From Gyromitra esculenta (lineage: Eukaryota; Ascomycota; Pezizomycetes; Pezizales; Discinaceae), in NCBI GenBank assembly GCA_038503075.1, contig JBCAML010000006.1:1612001-1676000 (forward strand): DNA of 64,000 nucleotides, read 5' to 3'. How positions within the stretch are numbered: position 1 is the stretch's first letter; every line of letters begins with the position of its first letter. The position numbers were made by a program, and so were the translations under genes. The notes below the pieces were generated by a model, which worked only from the letters and a program-made list of their open reading frames with translations, had not been told where the DNA came from and did not search any database. Positions 47,301 through 58,677 of the stretch are shown piece by piece.

Positions 47301-49042
47301 ATGGGCAGTTCTCACTCCGAGGACTCGTTCGAGTTCATTGATACTCCTCCAGCATCTACCCCTCCCCCCGTGTCTGCTGATTGCGGTGTTAAGACAACAG
47401 CTGTAAGCATCCCCCGCCAATGGCTTTCATAGGCTGGTGATATTTCACCACTAGATTACTTTTATTGACAATCAATAGTATCCCGCAATTGCAAATGCAC
47501 CTTTACCAGCGGATGGTCCTGGGAGCGATTCCTTCTCCAATAAGATTCTTTTTGGAGCACTCTTCATCGTCCCCTTCTATCTCCGATACAAGGTTGGCGG
47601 TGGATGGAAGACCTTCATCTTTTTTGCCCTCATCACGTCTCTCCCTATCCTAGTTGGCTACTGGACCATTGCATCTCGTTTCTCGCCCAGAAAAACAGAG
47701 AAAGTCAAACTCCCCGGAAAACCCATTGAAAACTATCTTGAGTTCCACAAGAAGGAGGATGCGTTGCAGTACAAGGGCAAAGCGAAAATTCCCATGGAGA
47801 CTTTCCACGAAATGTACTTTGAGGGCGATGTTTCGTTCAAGGGTGATTGCTTGGAGATTATGGAATACCGTCACGACTGGGCTAGCTTCGAGTTCACTTT
47901 GTCTCTCTTCAAATACTTTTTGACTGGCATGATCCCGGAGATGCTTGTTCACAGCCGTTCTCAGGGTATGCACTATACTCAATAGTATACCATTGTTCAA
48001 TGCTAACGAGTAAGCGTAGATGAGGAACAGGTCCGTGACCATTACGACCGCGGTGATGACTTCTATGGTTGGTTTTTGGGCCCACGCATGATCTATACCT
48101 CCGGCATTATCTCCGACCCTAGCAAGGAGGAGACTCTTGAACAACTCCAGGACAATAAACTTAAAATCGTCTGTGAAAAGATCAACCTCCAGAAGGGTGA
48201 ACGTATGCTTGATCTTGGCTGTGGATGGGGAACTCTCTCTCGTTTCGCTTCCAAGAACTATGGAGCCCATGTCACTGGTATCACTCTCGGCCGTAACCAA
48301 ACCGCCTGGGGTAACTCTGGCCTCCGCCGTGACGGAATTGAGGAATCTCAGTCTCGTATTGTTTGCACTGATTATCGTGACTCGCCTGTTCCCGTTGGAA
48401 AGTACCACAAGATCACCTGCTTGGAGATGGCAGAGCATGTTGGCGTTAGGCATTTCGGAACTTTCTTGACTCAGGTTTACAACATGCTTGACGACGATGG
48501 TATCTTTTTCTTGCAGATTGCTGGATTGAGGAAAAGCTGGCAATACGAGGATCTCATCTGGTAAGCGTCAACACCAATTCTAACTCTCAAATATCCACTA
48601 ACTCTCATTCAGGGGTTTGTTTATGAACAAATATGTCTTCCCCGGTGCTGATGCTTCTACTCCTCTTGGTTGGTTCGTTGATAAGCTCGAGGGCGCCGGC
48701 TTTGAAGTCAAGAGCATCGATACCATCGGTGTCCACTACAGCGCTACCCTCTGGAGATGGTATAGAAACTGGATGGCAAACCGTGAGAAGGTCGAGGCCA
48801 AATATGGTGCTAGATGGTTCAGGGTAAGCCTAACTCGTTTATTAATCACACCTTCCTCTTTGTACTAATTGATGTGATAGATTTGGGAATTTTTCTTGGC
48901 CTACTCGACCATCGTCTCTCGCCAGGGTTCCGCTACCTGCTACCAGATTGTCCTTCACAAGAACATCAATTCTTTCCACCGTGTTGAGGGTATTGCTACT
49001 CAGCACGGCTTGGCTGGTGCCCTCAATGCCACCAGAGAGTAA
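47301..49042 (+). CDS. MTS1: Sphingolipid C9-methyltransferase
   Basis: Exons 47301-47402, 47479-47965, 48020-48560, 48613-48823 and 48881-49042 give 500 residues. The enzyme adds the C9 methyl branch to the sphingoid base of fungal glucosylceramide in the ER membrane, using SAM. Two hydrophobic segments lie at about residues 55-95 (LFGALFIVPFYL, FFALITSLPILVGYW). Conserved blocks follow: EDALQYKGKAKIPMETFHEM, DEEQVRDHYDRGDDFYGWFL, GPRMIYTSGIISDPSKEETL and the SAM site MLDLGCGWGTLSRFA. Further blocks are EMAEHVGVRHFG, NKYVFPGADASTPLGW, VHYSATLWRWYRNW and RQGSATCYQIVLHKN. It belongs to the cyclopropane-fatty-acid-synthase-like methyltransferases; length and motif order favour the sphingolipid enzyme over sterol methyltransferase. 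A 297-codon antisense frame over it is a shadow. Confidence 0.94.
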
Positions 49043-51056
49043 ATGCTTTTGTACGAATTTCTTTTACAAAAGAGTTTTGGTTTGAGTTGGTTGCATCTGA
49101 ATGAGCATATGGTGTTACACATTTTGGCTGTGTTAGGCTATTATGAAAAATTATAGACGGTTTGAACTTTGGATTTCGTTTTTGTTTTTTGGACGATTAG
49201 GGTTTTACCGGTTCGATATTAATAGCAGGTGGGTTTTATATCTGTTCGTTGAGGTGGTGGAACTGTTGTATAAGTAGTTGCCTATGCTGTACAATGACAA
49301 CCGCGTTCTGTCCGCTCTTAACTCCCACTCGTAATGTCTCCATTCAAGACTTTGTCCAACTATCCACGACTGCTGAAGTGATAGTATCACAATAAGTTCA
49401 AATTCCCATCGTCTGCTTGCAACCCAAACTCTGCTCATGACTTGAAATCCACGGGTCCGCCGGATTGTTTTTTTGTCTTTCTCTCCCCGTCAAGAAGCGC
49501 TCTTCTGTGTCTCCCGGCGGCGCACAGGCGAGCAAGCTGGTTTGCGATGCTGGTGCTTTTTGTTTTTCCGGTAGCCGTGAAATATTGATTGAAGGTCGGA
49601 ACTTGCTGAGGAGAACGTGCCTCTGGGGCGGAAGCAACCTTCTTATACTGCGAAAAGGCACTCGAACACGGAAGCCAAAGAAGCCGAACGGAAGCCGTTC
49701 TTGCCGTAAGAATGAATTAACGCCGAGCCTGAACCATTGGAGATGTTTCAGAAGGTATGAGTAACAGTTGTTGGCAGTTTCCAGGGATCGCGACCCACAG
49801 GGTTCGATATTACCATGTATCTACTCACGATAAATGTAACTTCGTAAAGGCTAAAGGAACGTGCTGAATCACAAGGGCTAACTGGTTAAGATTTAGGGAC
49901 TCTAACGAGTATAGGGATATGTGAGCTTAAGGTTGCTCAGCTATGATATACAGATGTTAGTGTAAAACTAAGCCCCGACTGGGGGGACTGCACTCTATAT
50001 AACCGTGAGAGCAGGCTTCGTTAAGTCTGTACAGAGATTTACGACCTTTGCGAAACGCCATGTAGTGGAAACGAAGAATTGCACGAAACTGCTGTTTAGC
50101 TGTGGTGCGGATGTCAATCGTCGACGCAGAAAACTTTCAGCACTCCATGTGGTGGCAGGGGTCAGAATAGAAAAGGTAGTCCAGCTATTCGTTGGAACGT
50201 GGAGTGAGTCTCTCTGTTGGGATATATACGGAGAAACTGCAATAGATTATGCAACAAGCTGGCAATTGAAAAGAAGGGCCAATGAAGTAAGCTCAACAAC
50301 CTTCGAGCTATTCACCAATCAAAAGCTTGGGGATATGGGCCCGTATCTGATCAGCGTTATATTTCCATTAAGGGACTAGCTTAATCGTAGAGTGGGAAGT
50401 TATTTCACTGAATATATTAGAGGACGAGAATACCAGAGAATACCAGAAAAACGGATTCGGAGGGTTGTGTGTGGGGAGCCTGGTCGAGTGATTGTTCGTG
50501 CACTTGATAAATGAATCATTAGCCTAAAAGGGTGGCAAAATATAACTTTCCCCCTTCACTATGGGAACCTTCATGCGGCCACCATACGAAGAAAATTATA
50601 CGGCCTTGTAAGCTAACCTGGCCTAAATTGTAAATACTAAAGTCGCTTGAACGGCTGGCCATGATCTTGTTAACCCCCCCAAAAAAAACCTCACTTTGTG
50701 GGCAAGTATCGAGTAAAAACAACGCATAGAAAGCCCTAGGTGCCCCCAACTTTACTAATAGCCTCTCTAGAAAGAAACGAGTATTTTAAGCGTGTAGCGA
50801 TTCCGGGAATCGCCAAACCCTATTATATGCAGTTCCCCCAGAATGGATGCAGCACAGCAACCTAAACATGTGGCAATAATAGATAGCGTAGAGCACGCAC
50901 CCACCCAGAAATGGGATTTCGACGATCAACCCTTCCATCTCTATAACCTGTAACCTCAGTCCCAGCACTTATTAACTCGACGACAACCCAACCCAAATCC
51001 ACAAACCCTCCACTCCCGGATCAGAGCTTCAAATCCATCCGCCATCCGCCATCCGT
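49043..51056. other. Intergenic stretch with an ankyrin relic
   Basis: About 2 kb between MTS1 and PCC1. Apart from the ankyrin-like fragment at 50005-50379 no coding signal is recognised. Confidence 0.5.
50005..50379 (+). pseudogene. Ankyrin-repeat fragment
   Basis: The frame has no ATG start but encodes two recognisable ankyrin units: TKLLFSCGADVNRRRRKLSA, continuing LHVVAG, and then WDIYGETAIDYATSW. The first unit keeps the GADVN and ALH landmarks; the second keeps the GETA-DYA landmarks. Neither flank continues the repeats, and there are no clear splice sites. It therefore looks like a relic of a NACHT/ankyrin or similar gene rather than a working one. An exon of an undetected gene is the alternative. 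Confidence 0.45.
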
Positions 51057-51470
51057 CTACCCACCTACTTCCCCAAGTTCCTTCTCAAGCACATCCACAT
51101 CCAGCTCTTCGCAAACCCTCAGCACCGTCCCCAAGCTCTCGAAAATCCCATTCGTAGAAACGCGGAGCATCCGGGCGGTAGTCGCCTTATAGTAGATCAC
51201 CACCACCGGCTCCGGCGTAGACGAGGGCGACGGGACCGAGAACTCGCGGTGTACGTATGGCGAAATCTCTTTATCGACCGCGAGGGCGCGCTGGATGGTT
51301 TCGGCGATGTGCCATGATGGGACAGGGAGCGAAATAGTTCTGAGAGAGAGAGAAGTTAGCTAGATGGTTTTTGGCTGTGTGTGTGGAGGGGGGAGGGGGG
51401 ACATGGCTTACAGTGAATGCGGGAATGCTGGGTCTATGGGTGGCGCAAGAGCGCTATCTGGGTTCGCCAT
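51057..51470 (-). CDS. PCC1: EKC/KEOPS complex subunit Pcc1
   Basis: Exons 51412-51470 and 51057-51339 give 113 residues. The product is a small Pcc1/LAGE3-fold protein that dimerises and bridges KEOPS subunits. The complex makes the N6-threonylcarbamoyladenosine modification of tRNAs reading ANN codons and affects telomeres and transcription. The sequence shows SLPVPSWHIAETIQRALAVD, SPYVHREFSVP, VVVIYYKATTARMLRVSTNG and IFESLGTVLRVCEEL, matching Pcc1 members. The single intron (51340-51411) lies after residue 20, at phase 2. The first exon is poorly conserved, so the start is chosen as the only ATG before a good GTAAGC donor. Confidence 0.9.
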
Positions 51471-52288
51471 GGTTTTTGGTGGGGTGGTGGAGGAAGTGAG
51501 GTTATATTGTAGGGTCTTGGCGTGTGTGTGTTCTTGTGGAACCGCTGTATGTATAACTACAACTACACGACACTAAGAAAGAAATAAGAAGAGCGAAACT
51601 CACAAGATTTTAAGAATTAGTACCGCTGACATTTCTTCGTACCTTCTAACAGCCATTATACGTGTTTCCTAGATTTAACATAAATGTATTTACCTAATCT
51701 TGCTATGCATCGTGGCGAAGAGAGTTGCTTTTTGCTTGAGAGGTATTGCAAGCCCGCAAGCCCACAGCTAACTGAAAGGGGGGGCTTTTTCCTTTTTGTA
51801 TTTCCCCCGAGAAATGAGTTTTCTAGGCACCCGCGGGATGGGAAGGATGCTCGATAGCCCTAATAACTGATTGAGACATCCACCCGCTGCAGGTACCACA
51901 ATATCCCTCGGCTTTCCCCGTCTCTGCGAGAGCGAAAAAGCGGACGAACGGTTATGGTTTGAAAATAAGGGAAAAGAAAGGAGAAAAAGAAGAAGAGACT
52001 GCATCGAATTCCCCGACAACCTAACCCATAGAGAGAGATGCCACCACGCCACGGCCCATGCTGATCGCTTGGACAAATCAAAAGAACAACCGAAAACAGC
52101 CAGAACACTCTTCACGAATACGCTGAAAGTCCCTACACCTCGTCACCAAAACAAACAAGCTAAAGCTAAGCTCCTAGCCATACACAATGGCACTGGTCCG
52201 CCAATCCACCATCACCAATCCTTCTCCAACCGATTCCTCTCGCTGCCCATCATGAGTGCCGACTACTTTAACATCACGAACCGATCAC
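51471..52288. other. Intergenic spacer between PCC1 and MPO1
   Basis: 818 bases with the PCC1 promoter and the 3' flank of the MPO1-like gene. No gene is recognised; open frames here have no domain. Confidence 0.5.
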
Positions 52289-53225
52289 TTACTGCGCTAG
52301 ATCCTTTCCGCTTACCACCTTCCCGTTCACCATCTTGCCAATCACCATCTTCCCACTTGGCTTGGCGCTGGATTGGGTATCACTTGTTTGCTCCTTCTTC
52401 GCCTTCTCGGCGCCGAGTCGCTTCAGCTCGGCTTGTACGCTCTCTTCGATCCGCGCCTGCAGTTCCGGGCGGTATCCGAAGTAGAATAATATCTCGAACC
52501 AAACGAAGAATGGCGCGAGAAGGATCGGTTGAATGGGATTATCCTATTGTTCCCCCCTCGGGAAAAAAAACCCCCCCCATAAATACTCAGCTTCATCTAG
52601 CTAGTAGCCAGGCTTTTAGTGATTTGGGAGGGGGACAAACAAGTATAGCTGGCGCTCTCTTCTCAAACGCTCCATGTCCAATAAACTGCACAATCCAGCT
52701 CGCAAGATGTCCACCGAGTCCCCACCAATTCGCTGTTGCGTCGTAGGTGCTTGTGAGGTAGTTCGCATACACCGTCATTCCTGCGATGATTGGGGTGAGT
52801 GCCAGTCCCGCGACGGGCTCCATGAGGATGTAGAATCCGCAGTATATGAGTGTGAGGAGTCCGGCGAAGTTGAGGGGTATGTAAGGGAGGTCGATGAGCG
52901 CAGGTGTGTTTGTGGCCTTGGAGCATAGATTAGTTGGTTGGAGAGCCCAGAGGTTCTAGGGGGACGAACTAGTAGAAAGGCGGTGAACATGATCCCGGGC
53001 ACACCGAAGAGGTGGATAAGGATATTGACCTGCTGGAAGTTAGATTCTGGCGTGGTGCCAAATAGCTTGTGAGGCGCGAAAGACGTACTGAGTTATGATG
53101 GTACGCGGCATACTGTTTCACGTGAAAACTTAGCTAAAACTTCGATATAGATACATATTCAGAACATGCGAAGGGCTTCATACGCTGATTAGCTGCTGCT
53201 CCAGATTGAGGGCGTCCATGGCCAT
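52289..53225 (-). CDS. MPO1: Mpo1-like (DUF962) 2-hydroxy fatty acid dioxygenase
   Basis: Five exons (53184-53225, 53089-53112, 52970-53029, 52641-52916 and 52289-52543), all with lengths divisible by three, give 218 residues; a start at 53219 would drop two. Yeast Mpo1 is an ER Fe(II)-dependent dioxygenase that shortens 2-hydroxy fatty acids during phytosphingosine breakdown. The signature is complete: LNLEQQLIS, YAAYHHN, VNILIHLFGVPGIM, GGHLASWIVQFIGHGAFEKR and PAILDNPIQPILLAPFFVWF. The family's iron-ligand histidines (YHHN, ILIH, IGHGAFE) are present. Several hydrophobic helices fit an ER membrane protein. The C-terminus is charged, then repetitive (KMVIGKMVNGKVVSGK). The acceptor of exon 3 could be three bases upstream, adding one Gln. 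Confidence 0.9.
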
Positions 53226-53758
53226 TCTTGCGGATTGTCGAGGGGGAGTTGGTGCTCGAGGATCTCTGGTGGAGAGATGGGGGGGAGGGGATGGTGGAGC
53301 GAGCTGACGTTTGCGGGGAAGACGGAGGGGGACCTCGGGACGAAAGCGAACACATAATCGAATGGCCTCAAAGGGGTAAGTGTGGTTCTGGCCTGGCCGT
53401 GGCACCGCGGCCTGTCGTGCTGGTGCTACCACAGCCCGTATCCATCCCCGCCCCCGCCGCCCCCGCCGCCGGCGAGCCGCAGCAGCATCAAATTACTGGG
53501 GCATTTGCCCTCCAGCGGCTCCCCGCCAGCGAGTCCGAGATCTATCCGCGGCGTCTCTGAATTCACGCGAGTTTCACAATTGGCGGGCCAAGACCGCTTC
53601 TGTCACGTGTCGAACCAGCGAGTTTTGTTGCCTAGGCAACATGTGGCAGCTCTTACGGCTACACAAACTACATCATCTCGCCCCACGCCCGCTGGGTCCT
53701 GACTCGTCCAATGCTGGGTCCCAGGTCACCGCAGCCCCGTGTACTATCAATACCAGGT
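53226..53758. other. Intergenic spacer, MPO1 promoter
   Basis: 533 bases between two minus-strand genes, with a GC-rich patch at about 53440-53480 (repeated CCGCC units). No gene is seen. Confidence 0.5.
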
Positions 53759-55162
53759 CTAGTGCTCGCCGGCTCTCTGCTTGAGAACATTGACTGCCTC
53801 TGCACGCACGCTCTCAACAATCTCTGCAGCCGGCTGGATGCCCTGGACCAGTCCGACTCCGGTGCCTCTGCTGTTCGTCAGCACAGTGGCTGAATTAGAC
53901 AAATGGCCAGAAGTCTTACGCAAACATCGTTAACCTCCCCCAGTCTTCCTCGGCGACGGCCTTCTTGTATAGCTCCTCATTCTCTGCTTCGTCCATCCCT
54001 CTTTCGTGGGCCCTGAATGTATCGTTTATTACTGCACGGCCATTGTACTCTCCTGGCCAACCGCCGGTGCCGCGCAGTGTGTCGTAGATTCGAGTGCTAT
54101 TTGGTGAATCATTAGCTCGAAAGGCAGCAGTGGGATGTCTCTGGGGAAGGGAGGATACCGAGCTGTGTTCTGTCCACCGTCTTTCAAGCCGACAAGATAT
54201 TGCTTGAACCCTTCTGGCGCCTCTGACTCGGGGGTAGCTATAAACTAGAGACGTCAATGATAACAATCCAGCCCGACTTCACAGCAATTGAAGCAATACC
54301 CTAGTACCAAGTGCAACCCCACTCGCACCTTCACCAAAAAACCCCCAATATCATATCAGCACCTTCCCACCAGAACTATTCCAAACCACACCTACCAAGC
54401 GCCAACGCCGCCGCCGTCCCCCTCCCGTCCATAATCCCCCCCGCCGCAATCACCGGCAGCACCCGGTCCGCCTCCACCTCCCCCCGTCTCCGCAGCTCCC
54501 CAATCGTATCCAACAGTTCCGGCACCAACCCCACCACACTCGCGCCTCGCGCCCTCCCATGGCCCCCCGCATCCGCAACCCCCTGCGCTACCACCACGTC
54601 CACATCCCTCCCCACCCGCCTTGCCAACAGCTCCTCCAGCTCCTCCACAGACCCAATCTGCACGAATATCTTCACGCACGGTAGACCATCCCTGATCGCA
54701 CAAATCCACTCCTCCAGCTGCCCCATGTCGGCTGGCGCAAATAGCCACACCGCACACGGACACCCGGTGTGTATAGCGCGTAGAGCGGTGGCGAGCTGTG
54801 CTTTCCAGACAATTATTCCGACGCCGATGGGGAGGATTTCGCTCGCGTTTGGACTGTCCGGACTAGTGGTGGGGGTGGCAGCGCTCCTTTTGGGGAGGCT
54901 GTAGAGGTCGCGTGCGTGGAGGAGGGTTCCTTCGAGCGTGTCGAGGTCGTAGCCGGCGCCCAGGAAGCCTAGTTAGTGGTTTAGCATGCAGCAGTAGTGG
55001 GTGGTGGTGGTGGGAGGGGAGGCTACCGAGACCGCCGGCGTTGGAGACGGACATGGCGAGGGATAGACCGGAGACGGTGCGCATGGGGGCGGAGATTATG
55101 AGCGGTGTGTTGGGTTTGGTGAAGGGGAACATGGAGGAGAGCAGGGCGGATTCTGGGGACAT
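53759..55162 (-). CDS. Nitronate monooxygenase (2-nitropropane dioxygenase family)
   Basis: Exons 55027-55162, 54396-54968, 54300-54328, 54159-54244, 53920-54096 and 53759-53870 give 370 residues. These FMN enzymes oxidise alkyl nitronates such as propionate-3-nitronate, protecting against nitro toxins. The TIM-barrel motifs are there: PLIISAPMRTVSGLSLAMSV, SNAGGLGFLGAGYD, GVGIIVWKAQLATAL, VAQGVADAGGHGRARGAS (the GGHG His is the usual catalytic base) and LPVIAAGGIMDGRGTAAAL. The FMN phosphate loop is GASGVALGTRFIATPESEA. The C-terminal part has TRIYDTLRGTGGWP and FAYAGTGVGLV-like ends. The reading frame extends upstream of the ATG at 55162 only through codons without an ATG. A 29-base exon (54300-54328) is unusually short, but it is needed to complete the GASGVALGTR motif. 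Confidence 0.88.
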
Positions 55163-56219
55163 GGCCGTGGGTATGGGAGTTTGTATTGTCTTTTCTTGGA
55201 TATGATTAATTGGAACTGCCAATGACTCGATTGCGAAGCAGTGGTACGGATATCACCGGGCCTGGCAAGCAGGATAGAACAGGATCAAGAAGGATCAAGA
55301 AAAAAGTCCCGCTATCGAGTCGATGGTTATTTTCACGCCTAAGGCGCCGTCAAATCCGTGCCTTGTTTCTCTTGGTTGTAGTTGGGAGAGAGGAGATACT
55401 GCCCGAGAATCCTGAGCTGGGAATCATTGGCTCTCCCGGGCCAGAGCGTCAGAGCCGCATTGCGTCTTGGCAAGAATCAGCCCCGCCACACAGTCGCATG
55501 CACGGAGGAAGAAGCTGCTCTAAATGGCATTGTCCCTGTGTCCGCGGATGAAACCAGTCAATCGCCGTAGACCTGCATGTCCTGACATACAGCACAACGA
55601 AAGACGGGACTGCACCAAAACGCATCTCTACTCTCGGCAATCCTTGCTGTATTCAAGCAGTCGACGGACGACACCTACGGGCATACGACTGCAGTCATGG
55701 CATCTTGGAGGGTAATCAGCGGCTGCATCCAGAGCAAAGATATCGACTCCGAAACCCTCAATGCCATCATTTCCTACTCTCGCTGAAGCTTCTCCGCGCA
55801 GAGAGCAGCCCCGAGAGCTGGCTGGCTGGCTGACGCTGTAATGTCTCTCTTGACCGCGACTTTATTAAAATGTCACGTGACCTGACTAATATAGCTCTAG
55901 CGCTTCCCGATCGTCTCGATCGTCTCCGCTCCGCCTAATGTCAACACTCCTTGCCTCATCAATACCTACCACCGAGAAGCAGTCCACCATAAATAACCCT
56001 CTGCGCCCTCGAAATCTGGATCAGATTCGCTACAGCTTCACCCCCCCCTCCCGGTTCTGTGCGCCCGTCTCTGTTCTCCGCCGTGTCTGTGTCATAGGCA
56101 GTGAATAGTTTCGCTTCCTGTTCCTGATTGTTTTACCGCTACCTGGCTGGTACCTCTTATAGATAAATCCTCCATGAAATCATTCAGATATACCTATTCT
56201 CCAATTCAAGACAAGCGAA
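55163..56219. promoter_or_regulatory. Divergent promoter region (nitronate monooxygenase / CUE-Smr gene)
   Basis: 1057 bases between outward-pointing starts. The right third is pyrimidine-rich before the start at 56220. CTGGCTGG repeats lie near 55820. No gene is seen. Confidence 0.5.
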
Positions 56220-57872
56220 ATGAACCCTCAAGAGCAAGCAGATCCTCTGGCACTCCTTCAAGTAATTTGTCCCCCCCTTGGTGCTATCAAGAACGGAAAT
56301 GCTAACCGCTCATAGAGCGAGTTCAGTGTAATAGACTCAGCACTAGTGGCGGCTATACTTAGTGATACCGGAGACATCGAACTAGCGCGCGAAACTCTAA
56401 ATATCCTCGGTTTAGAGACGATGGTAGACGATGTTCTACCATCAGATGAGAGCTGGCCTGAATGGGGCGACTCAACCTCTGACGGGACGGACCCAACGAC
56501 GCTATCGTTGTCCTCATGGCGTATCTCAGACGAAGACAACGATTGTGGGGAGAACGGGGTGCCGGATGATAAGCTGAGGTATCTGGCAAAGATGTTTCCG
56601 AAGCAGACTCGGTTTACGCTCAAGAACACGCTCGATAAATGCCAAGGAGAGCTGGAGAGAGCTGTGGACGAGCTATTGAACCGCGTCTTTCTGAGCGAGG
56701 ACCCTGAGGAGGCCCAGATAAAGGGTGTGGATGGATTCGAGTCGAGTATCAACGTGAGTGGGGGCAGGAAGAGGCGCCGCAATCGCAAAGGGAAGGGCAA
56801 CGGGAGCGAAAATCACCCCCTAGATCACCAGAGATCTGCTTTATTCGCCAGCGAGAGTGAGAATATTCCCGCAACAAACACCTGGACATCCATGTCATCT
56901 GAAATTAAGCACATTGCAACATCCCTAAATCTCCCCGAGAAAACAGTCGCATCTGTTTACCACAGGCAGAGCGGCGCCCTTGTTCCCACGATTGTCACCC
57001 TCCTTGACGAAAACGCTTCCTCTACGGTCTCCCTAGACCCCTCCCACCTTGAAGAGCTCCACGAGCTCTCGACTGAATTTGGCACCGACGTTAAGCTCGA
57101 CCACCTTGAGACACTCCTGAACCTCTGCCAGGAGAATAAAGCGGCCGTATTCGAATTCGCCGAGATTCTCCGTAAAAACTCTTATAAGCCGACCATTAGA
57201 GTGAACACCACCTCACTCACGAGGTCCCCCCCACCTCTCACACCTACACGCCCCTGCCTAGACACCAACACCAATGGCCGAACCATCGTGGGCCCTTCCT
57301 ACGCTTCTCCAAGTCTTCCCTCCCCTCCTCTGTCCCCACGACCCTCCAACCGCCCCTTCAACCCTTACTCCGCAGCTCAGGCCGTGGCAGGCCACGCCAC
57401 CGCTCGCAACGAAGCCTTCACCAAAGCCGCTGCCTCCTACCGCAAATCCAAGTCCAACCACCTCATGGGCGGCGCCGCTTCCTACTACGCCAATCTAGGC
57501 CACCAGCATAACGCCCAGCTCAAGTTCACCCGCGACGATTTCGCCGAGAGGGCCATTGATGCCAACTCGGGGCTCAACGTGCTCGACTTGCACGGCGCGA
57601 CTGTCGCCCAGGCGGTCAAGATCGCGCGCGAGCGGACAACGGACTGGTGGGTGCGGCAGATGAGGGAGCAGGAGCTCTCGGGAGTCGCCGGCGGCGCGGG
57701 ATGGGGCAGGAATGCGCTTGAGCCTTTCCATATCGTGACCGGAGTCGGAACGCATAGCAAGGGTGGCGTGTCGCAGTTGATGCCGGCGGTTAGTCGGATG
57801 TTGGTGAGGGAGCATTGGAAGATTCAGGTGGAGAGGGGTCGGATTGCTGTGTATGGGATTGTCAAACCCTAG
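56220..57872 (+). CDS. CUE2: CUE and Smr domain protein, Cue2-like
   Basis: Exons 56220-56261 and 56316-57872 give 532 residues. A CUE ubiquitin-binding domain lies at about residues 100-145 (LRYLAKMFPKQTRFTLKNTL, ELERAVDELL). A weaker helical CUE-like stretch follows (VASVYHRQSGALVPTIVTLL). Next comes a Pro/Ser-rich linker and a DUF1771-like region (AASYRKSKSNHLMGGAASYY). The C-terminal Smr domain is at about 435-532, with LDLHGATVAQAV, IVTGVGTHSKGG and AVYGIVKP. Yeast Cue2 with this layout is the endonuclease that cuts mRNA at collided ribosomes in no-go decay; the Smr LDxH and GxG motifs associated with it are present. Orthology is inferred from domain order rather than full alignment. Confidence 0.88.
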
Positions 57873-58606
57873 AGCTAAGTATAGGAAAGAGAGTGCCAAG
57901 TAGTAGGCGAGTGGGGGGTGGGGGGAAGATGTCCTTGGCGTTACTGTAGAGAGGCGTTTGGCGGCGACGGCGGTTTGTCAAAAGATATAGTTGTCATTTT
58001 TTTGTTTTGATATCTTTTTGGTATATCGATATGTCGATAAAGATTTTTTGTCCAATTTTTTCTTTCCCCCCCAAAAAAGAAATTGGATCTAGATGGATGC
58101 AGTTTCTAGACTATTTAGATTAGACTAGACTGATAGCTGATGATGAAAGAAGAAAAAAAACCTAATAAGCAGGGGTTTTTTTTCGGGGGGGGGGTTGGGG
58201 GTGGATGGGGCAAGTCACCGTGGTAATGCTCCATCACTCCTCCAAATCTGATATGGTTTTGTGAACCTTCAATATTGCATTTCGAGTATCGAGCCACCTA
58301 CCATTCGTGTGAGATCTCACGGAGTGACATCAGTAGAGTAACGGACGTTACCACACACACCTAATAAAATCCCCTCAAGCTTCTACAGCATTACTTACTG
58401 GAGCAGTAGTACATGCATACGCTGACGTATTAGCCCGAAATCCAGGGGGGGGCACGAAAAACTAAGGCCTATGCAGGTACTAGTGTTGCCGTAGTTAGAT
58501 CGCTACGGAAAGGGGCTAAAAAAAAACCATACATACGTGGCTAGAAGCACCCGCTTCCGTAGAACCTCTAGTTTCTTGGATGCACGAATGGCAGGAATTA
58601 CAATAA
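57873..58606. other. Intergenic spacer with homopolymer tracts
   Basis: 734 bases 3' of the CUE-Smr gene, with runs of T, A, C and G (for example GGGGGGGG near 58185). No protein gene is seen. Confidence 0.5.
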
Positions 58607-58677
58607 GCATCGTTGGTCCAGGGGTAGGATAGTTGCCTTCCAAGCAACTGGGAGGGGTTCGAGTCCCCTACGATGCA
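58607..58677 (+). tRNA. tRNA-Gly (anticodon TCC)
   Basis: 71 bases folding as a full cloverleaf. The acceptor arms are GCATCGT and ACGATGC with discriminator A at 58677. The anticodon stem GTTGC/GCAAC holds loop CTTCCAA (anticodon TCC). The T arm is GGGG-TTCGAGT-CCCC. There is no intron. A short T run (TTTTCTTTTTTT) follows within about 10 bases, fitting RNA polymerase III termination. It reads GGA glycine codons. Confidence 0.95.

Noticed and set aside
46906..47432. Plus-strand frames of 130 and 143 codons upstream of and overlapping the MTS1 start
   Set aside because: Promoter and leader sequence; the true frame begins at the ATG at 47301 with family sequence after the intron.
47650..48543. 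297-codon open frame on the minus strand
   Set aside because: Lies opposite the sphingolipid methyltransferase coding exons and shows no domain.
51871..52746. 291-codon plus-strand open frame
   Set aside because: Overlaps the MPO1-like gene in antisense; basic low-complexity sequence, no start context or family.
58525..58570. Faint resemblance to the 5' end of 5S rRNA (ACATACG...)
   Set aside because: The similarity stops after about 10 bases and the internal promoter boxes are not recognisable.
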